Source: Hygrocybe punicea (taxonomy: Eukaryota; Basidiomycota; Agaricomycetes; Agaricales; Hygrophoraceae). From it: a stretch of DNA of 64,000 nucleotides. Every line of letters starts with the position of its first letter. Within the stretch, counting starts at the first letter, position 1. The notes under the pieces are model-generated. The model saw only the letters and a program-made list of their open reading frames with translations, made no database searches and had not been told where the DNA came from. A program made the translations under genes and the position numbers. The stretch spans positions 1,302,001-1,366,000 of the forward strand of contig OY744469.1 in NCBI GenBank assembly GCA_963556145.1. The letters run 5' to 3'. Of the stretch, positions 11,576 to 23,436 are shown piece after piece.

Positions 11576-11583
11576 GTTTACGC
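11576..11583. repeat. Target-site duplication of inner hAT, left (GTTTACGC)
   Basis: GTTTACGC immediately precedes the terminal TAGTGTTGCC. It is repeated exactly at 20912-20919 after the other end. Eight bases is the length expected for the hAT superfamily. Confidence 0.9.
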
Positions 11584-12189
11584 TAGTGTTGCCACGGCTC
11601 GGTCCGAAACCGTTAGCCGATTGAGCCGAGCCGATGATTAGCCGAGCCGAGCCGTTGCTACGGCTAACGGTTAAACCTCGGCTTAGCCGTGGCTAGCCGT
11701 TTTGAGCCGTTACAAAATTTCCAAATTAGGAAATATAATGATTTCGAGGTTTCCGGAGTGTTTGCTGGCTCGCAACTGGTTTTCTGGCATTGCCCAAGGC
11801 TCAAAACATCACCAGACGACTGCTGTGCTAATGAAGGATAGATTTTGGTGTAAAATATAATAATACTGAATAATTATTGCATCTACATAGTCTCAATTAC
11901 CTTGATGAACAACCATGTCGTATCGTAACTTGTAACAGTCACCATTTGATACTGAAGAGATGAAACATTGAGCCATTAAATCTGACCTATAGAAAGAAGC
12001 TCACGTTGTCAATGCTTCGGGTGTTACTGAGATGCGAGAGGGTTTGTAAGGGAAGCCATTTGAAGACACTCTTGGCTTGCGTTCGTTCTGTTGACCCAAA
12101 CGTCCGGTTTCGCTGGATCCAGACACTCGATGTGGTTCGTTGTAGCAAATAAGAGGCAGCAAAATTATGTCTCCTAATTTTTACTTTTA

Positions 12190-12960
12190 TTTTATTTTAT
12201 TTTATTTGGAGGGTCGACATACCTGACTTCAGCAGCAGTGACACCATCGAGGCTGTTTAAGAGTCCACACAGACGTAGCCTTGAAGTGTGAGTAGTTTCA
12301 GTTGCGTTCATAGGTGGACATAATGTCACGACTGACGGAGCACGTAAATGTATAGCCATGCGAGAAAGCGACTTGCCTGATTGAAACATATCCCATTAAC
12401 GTCGTCAAAGTATTATCACTTATGCAGTACTTATGCTAGGATTCAGCTTCAAGAAAGGCTGACGACATAGATATCAAGACCGAGTTCGCCAGCTAAGGAA
12501 TCGATGAGTGATAGTTTACCGCCATCTTTAAACCCTCCAACCATCAAAGAGTTCCAAAGGGGATCCATTGTCGAGCAGAGGTTGTACATGGCAAGGGCTA
12601 AATTGTTGTCTCCAATGCCATGTCGATAGCCTTGGAGCGTGCAAGAGAACCATAAGATGAAAGAAATCAGAATAATTATTGCTATTCGAGAAATATAACT
12701 GCTCTCACCGAGATTGTTGACTGCCATCATGATTACATCCTCGACTCCGAATACTCGCACCAGGACAAAATTTGTTTGACAAAATCATGTTCCACCACGA
12801 AGGAGAGAATGGTCCTTGTAGGTGGGAGAGTAGGCTAGTCCCATCAAAATTAGACATCATTTTTTGCAATGCAGGGTTCGACTGACTCACCTTGAAAAAA
12901 CGGATAGTCCAGGGCAAATGTCCAATATATTCCGCTGATGCCCTCAACCGAGTTGTCTAC
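12190..12960 (-). pseudogene. Captured BCS1-like AAA ATPase fragment
   Basis: Read on the minus strand, spliced pieces resemble mitochondrial BCS1-type AAA proteins. DGGKLSLIDSLAGELGLDIY then VVSLS matches the family's P-loop and following strand, and RLRLCGLLNSLDGVTAAE matches the Walker B/sensor region. The P-loop lacks the usual Ser/Thr directly after GK (GGKL), so nucleotide binding would be impaired. The N-terminal part is fragmentary and has an in-frame stop. It lies inside the hAT termini in both copies, so it was probably host sequence picked up by an ancestor of this family. Confidence 0.5.
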
Positions 12961-13379
12961 AGGGAGAATGTGAGGATGTTGCTACATGCAGGCTGACACG
13001 AAATCACCAAGTGCAACACGCAAATCATTGCAAGTATTATGAGAGAGACCACAGGTAGAAGATGTCGAGACACCCCCAGTACACAGGGGGATAGGAAAAG
13101 GCGATGACTTGTGAAAAGTTTGAGTGCCCAGCACTAGTGAAACAGATGGAAGGACGTGAAATATGGACCAGAAAATAAGATGATGAAGGCCGAAGACAGG
13201 GAGATGCAGAGACAACAGGGACGAGACTTTGCGGTGCTCAGCACTGGCAAAGATGGTAGAAAGCGATGGGGACAAGTCTTTGCTGGTGCTCGGCACTGGC
13301 AAAGATGGTTGAGAAGAACATAAGGCTCTTACGGTCACAGTATGGTGAAGCTCAAGTCTCACGGTCACATGATCGAGTT

Positions 13380-14083
13380 ACTGTTGAGCGCCATTCTAAG
13401 TCTTTTCTCTTCATCTCCCCTTGATTGAATCATAGGGAGATTCTTGTCTCTCTTCTCCCCTTGATTGAATCATAGGGAGATGTTCCTTCCTGGTTGTGTT
13501 ATCTGCCGATGCCGACACTGAGGTTCTTATCTGCCATTTTGCTATGGCTGGCGTCGTCTTCCCCCTACTCTTTGCTTCCCCGGCTCTGGGTACGTTGACT
13601 TATCCCCCTCTTCGCAATGGGTTGTCATCCTATTCATATCTTGCACCAGGATCTGCCCGTTTGACACAAGGAACAGATCAAGACCACACCCTCGATACAT
13701 GTGTCTGCATGCTGTTTCACTTAGCACCGTGTTTTTTTAATCTCCACGTTTTTTTCCCTTTGCCACTACTGAGACGTTCATATTTTTTCTATTGTACTTT
13801 TACCAATAATTTGTATTTCATGTGTATTTCATACATCCACCATCAAACTCACCCGGTTACGTCTGCATCTTCAACTTATTCACCACGTTGTACAGGAGAA
13901 ATGTAATTGTTAGTAGCGTTCATGGCAGGACAATAGTCATACAGCATGCACACAAGTTGCAATACGTCTTGATTGAGATCGGTTACACCCTTGGAAAGCT
14001 ATCGTGTCTGGAGGTCCGTTAAATTGAAATTCACGTCAGTCATCATATATTCGACTGAACTTTGCATAACTCTTTAGACCAAT
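13380..14083. other. 5' region of inner hAT transposase
   Basis: No gene seen. It contains two near-identical 40-bp segments around 13,400-13,480 (CCCCTTGATTGAATCATAGG) and pyrimidine-rich DNA. It parallels 20,930-21,270 plus 22,900-23,436 in the outer copy, so it probably holds the transposase promoter and untranslated leader. Confidence 0.4.
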
Positions 14084-17000
14084 ATGCCTCCTCGACGTGG
14101 AGCCAAAAAGTCCAAGACGACTGCCTTTGCAAATGGCGCGCTTCAAACATCCTTCCGAATTCAAGGTAGATATTTCACTTTTAAACCCACTCATATACGG
14201 TGCTGACATTCTCATACATATCCAGTACCTCAACCGTCCACTCCAACTCCTGAACCGATCCATCGAGACAAAGGAAAGGGCAAGGCCGTTGAAGTAGACA
14301 TCGACGATCCCTTTGGTCCCGGCTTTCTATCAAGACCTACCAACCCAGCCATTACACCGATTCGACAGGTGGGGCCTGCGATATTGGACCGTGCTCGGCG
14401 AAGGGTTCTTTCTGCAAAAGCTAATGACCCAAACAACGCAGCAGCAGCTGTCGATATTCTATTTACACCATCTCCTTGCTCACGCCGTCGTCGTCAACAA
14501 AGGAAGACGCCTGTCGCAGCTTCTTCTCGCAACCCACCCAACTTATTCTCTTCTGGCAGCCCAATCATACCCATTCGACAAGTCACATTCCGATTACCAT
14601 CGAGTTCTCCCAGTGATGGTCCCTTCACCTCACTTTCACCTCCACAAGCCTCAACTTCACAGCAACCTTCACTCCCACTCTTTGACCTAGCAACTGCTAC
14701 GTCCACGTCCTCACCAACGTCGCCGGTGTCGCCGGTGTCAACGTCCAGCTCTAAGTCTAGTGGGTCAGAATCCAACCATAACCCACGGCCACCTGCAGCA
14801 AATCCGGCAACTCGTTCATCGCGAACGAATGGTCCCGCAGGCAACAAGTCTCGTCACATCGCATCGGACGTGTGGACTTTCTTCGAAAAGATGGGAAACC
14901 AGTATAGTTGCATGTTCTGCGGGTATGTGTTTCCACATCCTAGTTATTATATGATGCTGAACGACTTGAATAGAAATATCCATGCAACGAATCCAAGCTA
15001 TAAGATTACCAAATTTAGTGTCAAGACATCCACCGGGACTATTCGCCGTCACTTGATAGAGGAACACATGAATGTTTGGGTGTCTGGTTGTGACGAGTTG
15101 GGCATCAAGATAAAGGCAAAGAGTGCCCAGGCTGCCCTGGATGGATATCGAAAGGGTAAAGGGCAACCAACGGGACGGATGCCGCAAGAACGCACATCGT
15201 ACTCGAGGGAAGCTTTCGTTGACGCAATCATCGAGTTCATTGTCGGCGATGATCAGGTATATTTTTCGATTGTTTTATATTCCTGTATTGATGAGATATC
15301 ATTATTTTAGTCAATCAATGTTGTCGAATCACCGCATCTGCGGGCAATTTTCCTCATGCTTCGAGAAGAACTTCGGGAGTCGGATATTCCTGGCAGGACT
15401 ACGATCCGTAAACGCATTGAAGAGACGCTTCAAGAACATTTAGATCAACTAAGTAAAGACATGCAGGTCAGAGCGGCTGCTACCTGCATTTTGACTATTC
15501 TTGTTAATAAAGGAACAGCACTCATTAGGGAAGATTTCATTCACAATGGATATGTGGTCCGATCCGAATCGTTCTCCTTTCATGGCTATCACGGCTCATT
15601 GGATCCAATCACATACTGAAGAAACCCCCACTGGCCGTCAACACATTCTCAGATTACGTTCCGACTTGGTGGGATTTCATCGTGTTCCTGGGCGACATGA
15701 TGGCGAGCATCTCGCCCATGTATTCATATACGTTACTGATCGGCTTATGATTACTCACAAGGTATTCAATATTCAAAGTTTCTTCGTATTCTCGTTGACC
15801 CTCATCCTCTCAGATTGGATGGATTACCCTCGACAATGCCTCAAACAATGATACGTTCATGGCCATATTAGAGCGTGAACTTCGGCGACGGAAAATCAAA
15901 TTTGACAAAATTGAGTGTCGAATTAGGTAGGTGACATGATTTTGTTGCTGCACCATAAGTACTAATACTCTTTACCTCCAGATGTTTCCCCCACATCGTC
16001 AACCTTGCTTGCAAGGCTGTGCTAGCGGCAATCACCAATCTCGACTATGTGGCTGAAACCGCTGACGACTTTTACCCTGCAAACTTCTTGGAAGGGATTG
16101 ACCGAGATCCAATTGCAACTGTCCGATCTCTCATTCGTGCAGTATGTCTCTCTCTTGCTATCTTGTGCAGGAACTTACCTTTTGATGCGAAAACATTAAT
16201 TTATACTAGATCCGATCATCTTCTCTGCGCCGACAGTATTTTTCATCCTTGTTTGAGAGATTAGAGCAGAAGGAACTTCAGCTTCTGCGTGACATGGAAG
16301 TGAGGTGGTCTTCAACATTACTCATGATTGAATGAGCCATTGATCTTCAAGAGGTATTTTTTATTTTTTATTTCGTGGCCAATATTTGACGTGGTTATCT
16401 AGGTTCTTGACACCTTCCTCGAAAGCCGGGAATTTTCTGAACTGCACAAGTTCCAGCTCCGTGATTCCGACTGGAACGCTCTTCGAAAATTTCAATCTAT
16501 TCTCCAGGTGAGTGTATTTGATTGTTCCTTTTCTATATAATGTATTATCATTGTCAGATTCCACATGCCTTCCAACAAATGTTATCACATGAGAAGACTC
16601 CAACATTATGTCACGCCGTACCTGCATTTGAAGCGATGCTCAATGTCTGGAAAGTACATCAAGAGCAGAATCCGGAAACTTCTGAAATCGTCCAGAAGGG
16701 GATCGACAAACTTGAATTATATAGTAGCCGAACGGACATGGTCCCTGCTTACACACTGGCCATGAGTCTGTATCTAACTAATTTTTTGCTTTTGCTGACG
16801 GTTTTTTTCCAGTTCTAGATCCATCCATCAAATTGACGTGGCTCGAGGAGTACATGCCAGAGCGAGTTGATTGGGCCAAAGATTTATTTATTAATGCCGT
16901 ATGTACCAATAATATTTCCGCTTTTATCACCTGAATTACTCTATCTTACATAGCTTCGCCCGTATGACCCTACTACTGGAACCGAGGGCCCTGTAGTAAA

Positions 17001-17536
17001 TGCAGAACCACCTGCAGTCCTGCCACGTCCCACTGCGAGAGACATCCTCGGCCTCAACCGTATTCGAGGTCACTCAGTTGTGCAACGGGCAATAGAAGTC
17101 GAGGCCGCAGCTTACCTTCGCGATACACAGCCAACAACAAAGAGTCTGACATACTGGCAGGTATGTGAGGCCGATGACAGATGTATCCATTTCATGCTAA
17201 ACATAGTTGGACAAGGAAAATCAACTTCGCTATCCGAGAATTTTTTCTCTCGCCATGGACATTTTACCGATACAAGCTTCGGCAGTGCCTTGTGAAAGAG
17301 TGTTTTCGTCAAGCAAGGAAACTATGACTGCACGACGGAATCGCATTTCACCTGAATTAATGGAAGCCCTTCAACTTTTGAAGTATTCCATTCGGCAGGG
17401 AAGAGGTCTCAATTTTACGGATGGTCTGGATTGGGGTCAGGAGCTTCATGAGTTGGAGACTTACGATGATGCACAGATGCAGCTCCCAGAAGATGTCAAC
17501 TCATTCATTCAGTCTCTTACAGAAAAACTTCAGTAG
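14084..17536 (+). pseudogene. hAT transposase, inner copy, one nonsense codon
   Basis: Starts MPPRRGAKKSKTTAFANG and is interrupted by about ten short introns. Domains in order: a Pro/Ser-rich N-terminus; a BED-type zinc finger (SRHIASDVWTFFEKM, CMFCG, then RRHLIEEH); the RNase H-like core beginning near FTMDMWSDPNRSPFMAIT and including WITLDNASNN; and the C-terminal hAT dimerisation region (SAVPCERVFSSSKETMTARR to KYSIRQGRGLNF). Catalytic acids are expected at MWSD and LDNAS. The only break I find is TGA at 16333-16335, where the outer copy reads CGA (Arg), so it is a single C-to-T change. The element is otherwise nearly coding-intact. Confidence 0.8.
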
Positions 17537-17657
17537 AAATATAAATTTTATTATGAAACGAAGGGACACAAGAACATCACGTAAATAATGTGGTCGACGT
17601 GGATGGTAAGACAAATGTACACGATACAAGGAAAAACAATGAAACGAGACCAACAAA

Positions 17658-20250
17658 CTACGGAAATGTCTCGCCTTCTATGAACCGGCCCGCTACCTCA
17701 TGTATCTTCTGAGCCAAACGCAGTGACCTTCCATGCCTCGGAAGAGATTCATACCACTTTCCAGCAGTCCGACATGGGGCCTTGTTCTGCTGGATGAGTT
17801 CGAGACGTTTCTGAAACCAGTCCTCGGCAGCGGGAGTCCAGTGGCCAACATTGAAAAGGCTCTTCTGCCAAGTTGAGTGCTTTGGCCACCAGGAAAGATG
17901 GGAGACCTGTTGGTTCGATCCTACATCACGTTGACTTAACGCATGGCTGACGAATCCAGAGAGGGTACCCACCAGTATACACCCTATATACGCCACATAT
18001 GAGGTCAAGCTCATCTTCACCGAGGTGATCGTCACAGAAAGTAGTGCCATCCGCAAAATGGAAGACTTGCCCACGAGAGAAGGCTGCACTAGAGGGGCCA
18101 GTAAGAACCCGTCCAGGGCCAACGAATTCCATCGCGAGGCGCCAGACAATACCACCCTTGAGGATTGCTTCACATGCATGTGGAGAACGTAGAAAATGGT
18201 CTCGAGCCGCTTCATAAGCGGCATAATCAGCAGCATCAGGCTGGTAGCCAACTGCACGCACACCGAGAGATATGGGGGGTGGTGGAGGGCCTGTCGATGG
18301 AGGTGGGTGTGAAAAGGCAGGGCAAGGATTGAGGGTATTGAAGGGGATTCCGCGTTCCGCAAGATACCGAACAGCTTCTGTGATATCCCTACACGATCGG
18401 AGGCATTGCAGAGCGGTGACCGGACTATCTACTGTAAGCAGCCAATCAATATTCGCAGTAGCACTCGTGGACCCGACAAAATATATATTTTGATCTCTAT
18501 TGTTCATCATCTCCCTCCGCTCAATTGTCAGATAATGTTCCTGTCGTTCACGCAATGGAAAAAGGCTCGACGAACTGAGATCCCATGGCATAGCTGATAA
18601 CCCGTCCACTGGTCCATCGATCAGACGTGCGACGAAGTCGAAGATTGGGCCCTTGTATTTAGTAGCCACTTGAGGGTGAGGGTCCTGCAAAATATTAAGG
18701 GTCCGGTCCCATTCGGTATTTGATGGCGTAGGACCGTCAGCGTAGGCGGTGTCATCCCAATCGAATCCAAAGCGATCATAAAGACGGCAGTCAAGGGTAG
18801 TCGTAAATTTAGGAGCAGCGGCATCCGTGTGGCGATCGCCGACACCATGAATGGACAGCACATCTCGCTGCCAGTGTTCCGCAGGAAGTGGACCCGCAGG
18901 TATTGTTTGGCTATTGATTTGATCAGCAGGTTGCCTCGCCTCACCTTCTTCCAAGGTGGGATCGTCATATTCACCGTCGTAGTCGTCGTTACCGAATGGG
19001 TCTTCGTTGTCTGGCGCGTCGGGGTTAAATTCGGTACAGACGTCTCATTCCCTATCAAAGGCATTATATCGCATATGTTCCGGCGGCTTTTCTTCCCACA
19101 GATCTTCTATCTCTCTGAAATTGACTCTCGTTCTGAGGTGAAAGCCATCCATTTCCAGCCAGCGGAAGACAGCAGCCCCTCTCTTCCCCGGTGCGCGAAA
19201 GCGTTCACCTTCCTTCTGACGAGCCAAGCGAGCGGCTGTTTCTTGTGCAGTCTCCATGGCAGCAATTTTCTCGTGGCGTACTGCTTGTCGAACAAAGAAT
19301 TCCTGCCAAGTTTCTCCAAGTTTCTGGCGAGAGCCTGGGTTTGGCTTAGGGAACTTCTTGGAGGATGTTACATCAGTGGTAGGGCTAGGCGGTGGCGGAG
19401 ACAACTGCTCCAACTGCCACTGCTGGCATGCAGCCTGGACTTGTGCATTATTGGGTAAGTAGTTTGCCACCTCGGGTTTGGGTGATACGCGTAGGGGCTT
19501 GTCGAGGGTGCTCCATACGAACCAGATAGGGATATTGACTCTGACGAGTCTTGGAATGTGTGCCAACCATTTGCATTGATGCACGTCAATGACCACGCCT
19601 ACTCTCGGAACGCTGTTGGTGAAGTCGGCGATCGGTGAATCCCACAGTTGCTGGACCCACTCTGGGTGGACCTTGGTTTCGCTAGTGAGTATCTTCACCC
19701 AGTTGGGGTCGTCGCCATATGGGACATAGCTGGCTGTGAAAAATGAGATGGCCATCGAACACAGTCCCATCAACGGTATGAAAGCATCTCGGGACTTCAT
19801 GGCACACTTTCGGGCTGAGTGTTCACGTGTATGAATGCGGAGGTAGCCGTATGTGTGAGGGACGGGGAAACATCTGTATTCAAGTGGAAAAAAGGCACCC
19901 GGGGCTTTTCCCAGTAATTCCCGAGCAACCACATAGAGAGAGGTTTCGAGATCGTGCCATTTTTCTCGGGTAGCAGCTGATAATTGGAACCCACCACGGA
20001 CGCGTTCGATAGATAGCGACTTGTAATCACAGACTAGACGCTGTATTAATGGGTGATCCCATCGTATCGAACGGGGCACAAATGGGAGCTGTGGAAGATC
20101 GTTGCGCGCCCAATTCGTTGTATAGGTCCACTCTGGCCCTGGATCATCACAGTCGAAATTGTGGTAACTGGGGAAGGCAGCTAAGGGACCCGCATTTGGG
20201 GAGGTGATTACAAAGTTGTCGAGGATGAAGGTTTTGAAGGTCGACGGCAT
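17658..20250 (-). CDS. hAT passenger gene, conserved basidiomycete protein, with an internal TGA
   Basis: The first 401 codons (20250-19048) encode a protein starting MPSTFKTFILDNFVITSPN and ending EHMRYNAFDRE. It contains a segment resembling WLAHIPRLVRVNIPIWFVWS and a charged helical region (RQKLGETWQEFFVRQ). A TGA at 19045-19047 is followed in the same frame by more than 350 codons (TEFNPDAPDNEDPFG... LDLICGVYRVYTG), then an intron 17921-17972 (GTGGGT...ATGTAG), then a last exon with VSHLSWWPKHSTWQKSLF and DWFQKRLELIQ. I recall this LSWWPK...W pattern from unannotated agaric proteins; no function is known. The outer copy has the same TGA, so either two proteins are made, the stop is read through, or both are dead. 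It is tail-to-tail with the transposase, 121 bp apart. Confidence 0.55.
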
Positions 20251-20329
20251 CTGACAGCAGTATTTGGGTTAATAGAATAGGTGCAAAAAAAAAGATACAC
20301 ACGGATAGGGATGCAAAGGAGCGGTGAAA

Positions 20330-20760
20330 GACGAAGTCAAAGAGCTCGCTGATACACTGTACGGGCCAACGAGAATAGATTGACCAATGGGAGCACCTGA
20401 GCCAAGGCCAATGGGAGCGTGGAGCTTGTTGATACTCAGTACAGGCGAACGAGAACGGCTAGAGCGATGGGAGCACCCGAGCCAAGACACGCCTGGAGGC
20501 TGGAGCTCGCTTGTACTTTGTACAGGCGAGCGAGAATGGAACGAAGGAGTCTCGGAGGCCAAGAAGTTAGGGCAAGTCTGAGCCAAGACGAACAACGATG
20601 GAATGCAAGAGTCTCTGAGCCAAGAGGTTAGGGCACGTCTGAGCCAAGATAAAAGCTCGCTAGTACTTTGTACAGGCGAACGATGAGTCGGGGAATGCTC
20701 ACTTGTACTTTGTACGGGTGAGCAATGAACAAAACAGTAAATACAAACAACGGATCTGGC
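20330..20760. repeat. Subterminal repeats of inner hAT (TGTACTTTGTACAGGCGAACGA type)
   Basis: Five or so diverged units share a palindromic core close to GTACTTTGTAC followed by GGCGAACGAGAA, spaced irregularly between the passenger gene start and the right end. The outer copy has about nine units at 30,660-31,290. Subterminal repeats are common transposase-binding sites in hAT elements; binding here is inferred. Confidence 0.6.
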
Positions 20761-20911
20761 CGACCTGGGTCACCTGACAAATTTCCTTTTTTGGACGGTT
20801 AGCCGCGGCTTAGCCGTTGCCACAACGGTCCGGTCCGGCTAACAACCCATATATGGGTTAACCGTTGTTAGCCGTAGCCGAGCCGAGCCGGACCGAGCCG
20901 TGGCAACACTA

Positions 20912-20919
20912 GTTTACGC
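20912..20919. repeat. Target-site duplication of inner hAT, right (GTTTACGC)
   Basis: Exact repeat of 11576-11583. Confidence 0.9.
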
Positions 20920-21274
20920 ATCTTTGTCTAAGTCTTTTCTCTCATCTCCCCTCGATTGAATTGTAGGGAGATTTTCTACCACTGTCAACGCTCTCTACTC
21001 TTTGCTGTGGCTGGCCGCTGGCATTGTCTTCCAACTCTTTCCCCACCTTTGGCGCACTGGCTTGTCACTTCACTCCTCTTGATTGAATCGTAGGGAGACT
21101 TTGGCTGTGTTATCTATCAATGCTGACCCACACACTGCAGTTCTTATCTGCCATTTCGCTATGGCTGGCGTTGTCTTCTCCCTGCTCTTTGCTTCCCTTG
21201 CTCTGGGTACGTTGACTTATGCCCATGTCTCTTCACGATGGGTTTGTTCATTCTTATTCGTATTTTTCACCAAG

Positions 21275-22905
21275 ATCTTGTTACATTTTTCAACTCCGCA
21301 ACTCCGATTCCGACTCCACTACCCACGATGACGATTCCACTTTACCATACCTTCCTTTTTTGTTCCCCTTTACCTTTTGTCTTCTTTTGGACATTGTTGT
21401 TTATTCTTGTCCTTGTTCTCTTTTCTTCCTTTCTTCTTCTGGAACAATCCAGACCGACCATGGACACATCCCCACATTACCTCGCTGTACCCGAATAGTC
21501 TCCTTGCCGACGGACATCATCGCTATAGTCTTTTCCCTCGCCCTGACATATTGTTGACTTCATCCCACGACAAACCGATTCACAATGGCTGTACTCCCAA
21601 CACAGCTCATTACCGTAATTGTTATTGGCAGCATTGCCATCACCTTCCTGATCGGTTTCTACTTTGTTATGATCTATCTTTGGCATTGGCATCGAAACCC
21701 ATCTGCCATTGATACTTCTGACTTCCACCTCAACAATATCTCGACACGTAATTGACAATTGCCATTCCTGGATATATGGTTTCCACTTTCGTATTCTGTG
21801 CCTACCATTATCCTCCCTGACGATCCGACGACATTCCTCACCTGCACGCATGCCCTGGACAATCCTCGATCACGGGACATTTCACTGTTCTCTCTAATCC
21901 GACCATTGCCGAAGCACATTCTTTTGGACTTCGACCACAGACCATACGACTTCCCAAACAGTGAACCAACCCCTATCGCATATTGTTCGCACGACACCGC
22001 TTCAATGCAGTACCCGACGACTTGTTCCCACAGCTTGTCACTCGTGCCATGACTCGAAACCTGGACCCACATTCATTTATCCTTTTTCATCCATAACCTT
22101 GATACCTCCCACACTCGCTTACAACAATACCCTTTCTTGGACGAATACCGACATCAGGTGGACTGCATTGTTCCACAGACAGGACAAGACATCACTCCTC
22201 GATACGTCATTGACACAGACATCGTCATCCGGTACAGCTTATGCTGTTCACATGTCTGACCTCGACTATCCCACCATCCTAGTTGGTTTTCCTTCCATAC
22301 ATTCCTTTGTTTTCCTTTATACCGACCTTGTCGCTATGTCCCCGCTACCACAAGACACTCTCATCACCAATCCCACACTGGACGATACCCATCTTCGACC
22401 TGACCGTGCAATGCACTTGCCAGACTGCACACTTGCTTGTTACAGCAAGTGTAGACCCCGAATAGGCAATTCTGCACATCACATGATCCGATGACAAATC
22501 ATCCGAGTCATCTGGACCTCACCTCTCCCTCAATGACACCCGGGCCTCCAGTTGGATCGCAAGAACATCGACATGAGGACGCCTCATGTGCGCCTCATGG
22601 TGAACACATGGTGTAGTTGGACATGTTGTGGCTTCATGGTTGTGTTTCTATTTACCTCCCCTCAAGACCAGTCACTATATATACTGTTCTTGTTGTTGGT
22701 TCGGACTTTTTCTTCTTTCCTTTCCTTACGTTTAGTCTGGTTCTTGGGGCAGACCCCCTTATCTTGGGTAACCCCCCACGGCTCGCAATGACTTTAGACC
22801 ATGAACCTCCCCCCTTGTAGCAGTGTTATCTACCAATGAAACTGCTGTTCTTCCCTCTGGAAACCGCCCTCCTGTTAAGTTGATTGTTGCCGGAGCCCGC
22901 TGCAG
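21275..22905. other. 1.6-kb segment present only in the outer hAT copy
   Basis: The inner copy goes directly from sequence like 21,270 to sequence like 22,910; this block is extra in the outer copy or was lost from the inner one. It is C/T-rich with several overlapping 60-170-codon frames. Separated pieces look faintly protein-like (DDLFPQLVTRAMTRNLD, YRHQVDCIVPQTGQDITP) but are broken by stops. A related short sequence (TTATCTAYCAATG...) stands near both edges, at 21,111 and 22,826. I cannot assign it to a known element. Confidence 0.4.
21585..21755 (+). CDS. Possible 56-residue single-pass membrane peptide
   Basis: An ATG-to-TGA frame starting MAVLPTQLITVIVIGSI. It has one strongly hydrophobic stretch of about 25 residues ending FYFVMIYLW, then a polar tail (HWHRNPSAIDTSD). 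It could be a small membrane protein or the first exon of a lost gene in the 1.6-kb segment. It is supported only by composition. Confidence 0.2.
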   Translation: MAVLPTQLITVIVIGSIAITFLIGFYFVMIYLWHWHRNPSAIDTSDFHLNNISTRN

Positions 22906-23436
22906 AAGCGATCCGTAACAGATCTGCCCATTTGACGCCAGGAATAGATCACAAACTCACCATTGCAATATTGGCTGCAATGTGTCTGCGTGCTGCTGCA
23001 TTTAGTACCACCTTTTTATTTTATTTTAAATCTCTTCACCTTTTTGCTTTGCCACTGCTGAGACGTGCACATTTTTTCTATTGTACTTTTGCCAATATCT
23101 GTGTTTCATGTGTATTTCATATGTCTGCCATCAAACTCACCCGACACCTGCTATCTGCATATTCAACCTGTTCACCATGTTGTACAGGGGCGCAGTCTCG
23201 TAGGAATATTAATTGTCAGTAAGGGCGTGGTTCGTGGCAGGATACACTCATACAACGATACACATGTTTGCGATACATGTTGGTTGAGATGGACACTTTG
23301 CCATGAGGCAACATCGTTGGAAATGTAGTAGAGCTATCCATGTCCGGAGGTCCAGTAAATTGAAAATGATGTTAGTCGTCAATCGAAATATATTCAGCTA
23401 TTTAGAGCTAAACTCTGCATAACTCTTCAGACCAAC

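Larger units (their letters stand above)
11584..20911. mobile_element. hAT element, inner (younger) copy, full length
   Basis: A 9,328-bp element from TAGTGTTGCCACGGCTCGG to ...CCGAGCCGTGGCAACACTA with a perfect 8-bp duplication. It contains a degenerate BCS1-like fragment (12,190-13,000), a multi-exon transposase on the plus strand (14,084-17,536), a passenger gene on the minus strand (17,658-20,250) and subterminal repeats (20,330-20,760). It is long for a hAT element because of the passenger and the captured fragment. It has far fewer nonsense codons than the outer copy, in keeping with a younger insertion. Confidence 0.85.

Noticed and set aside
18272..19458. Plus-strand frames opposite the passenger gene
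   Set aside because: Antisense shadows; the minus strand has the conserved motifs and splice sites.
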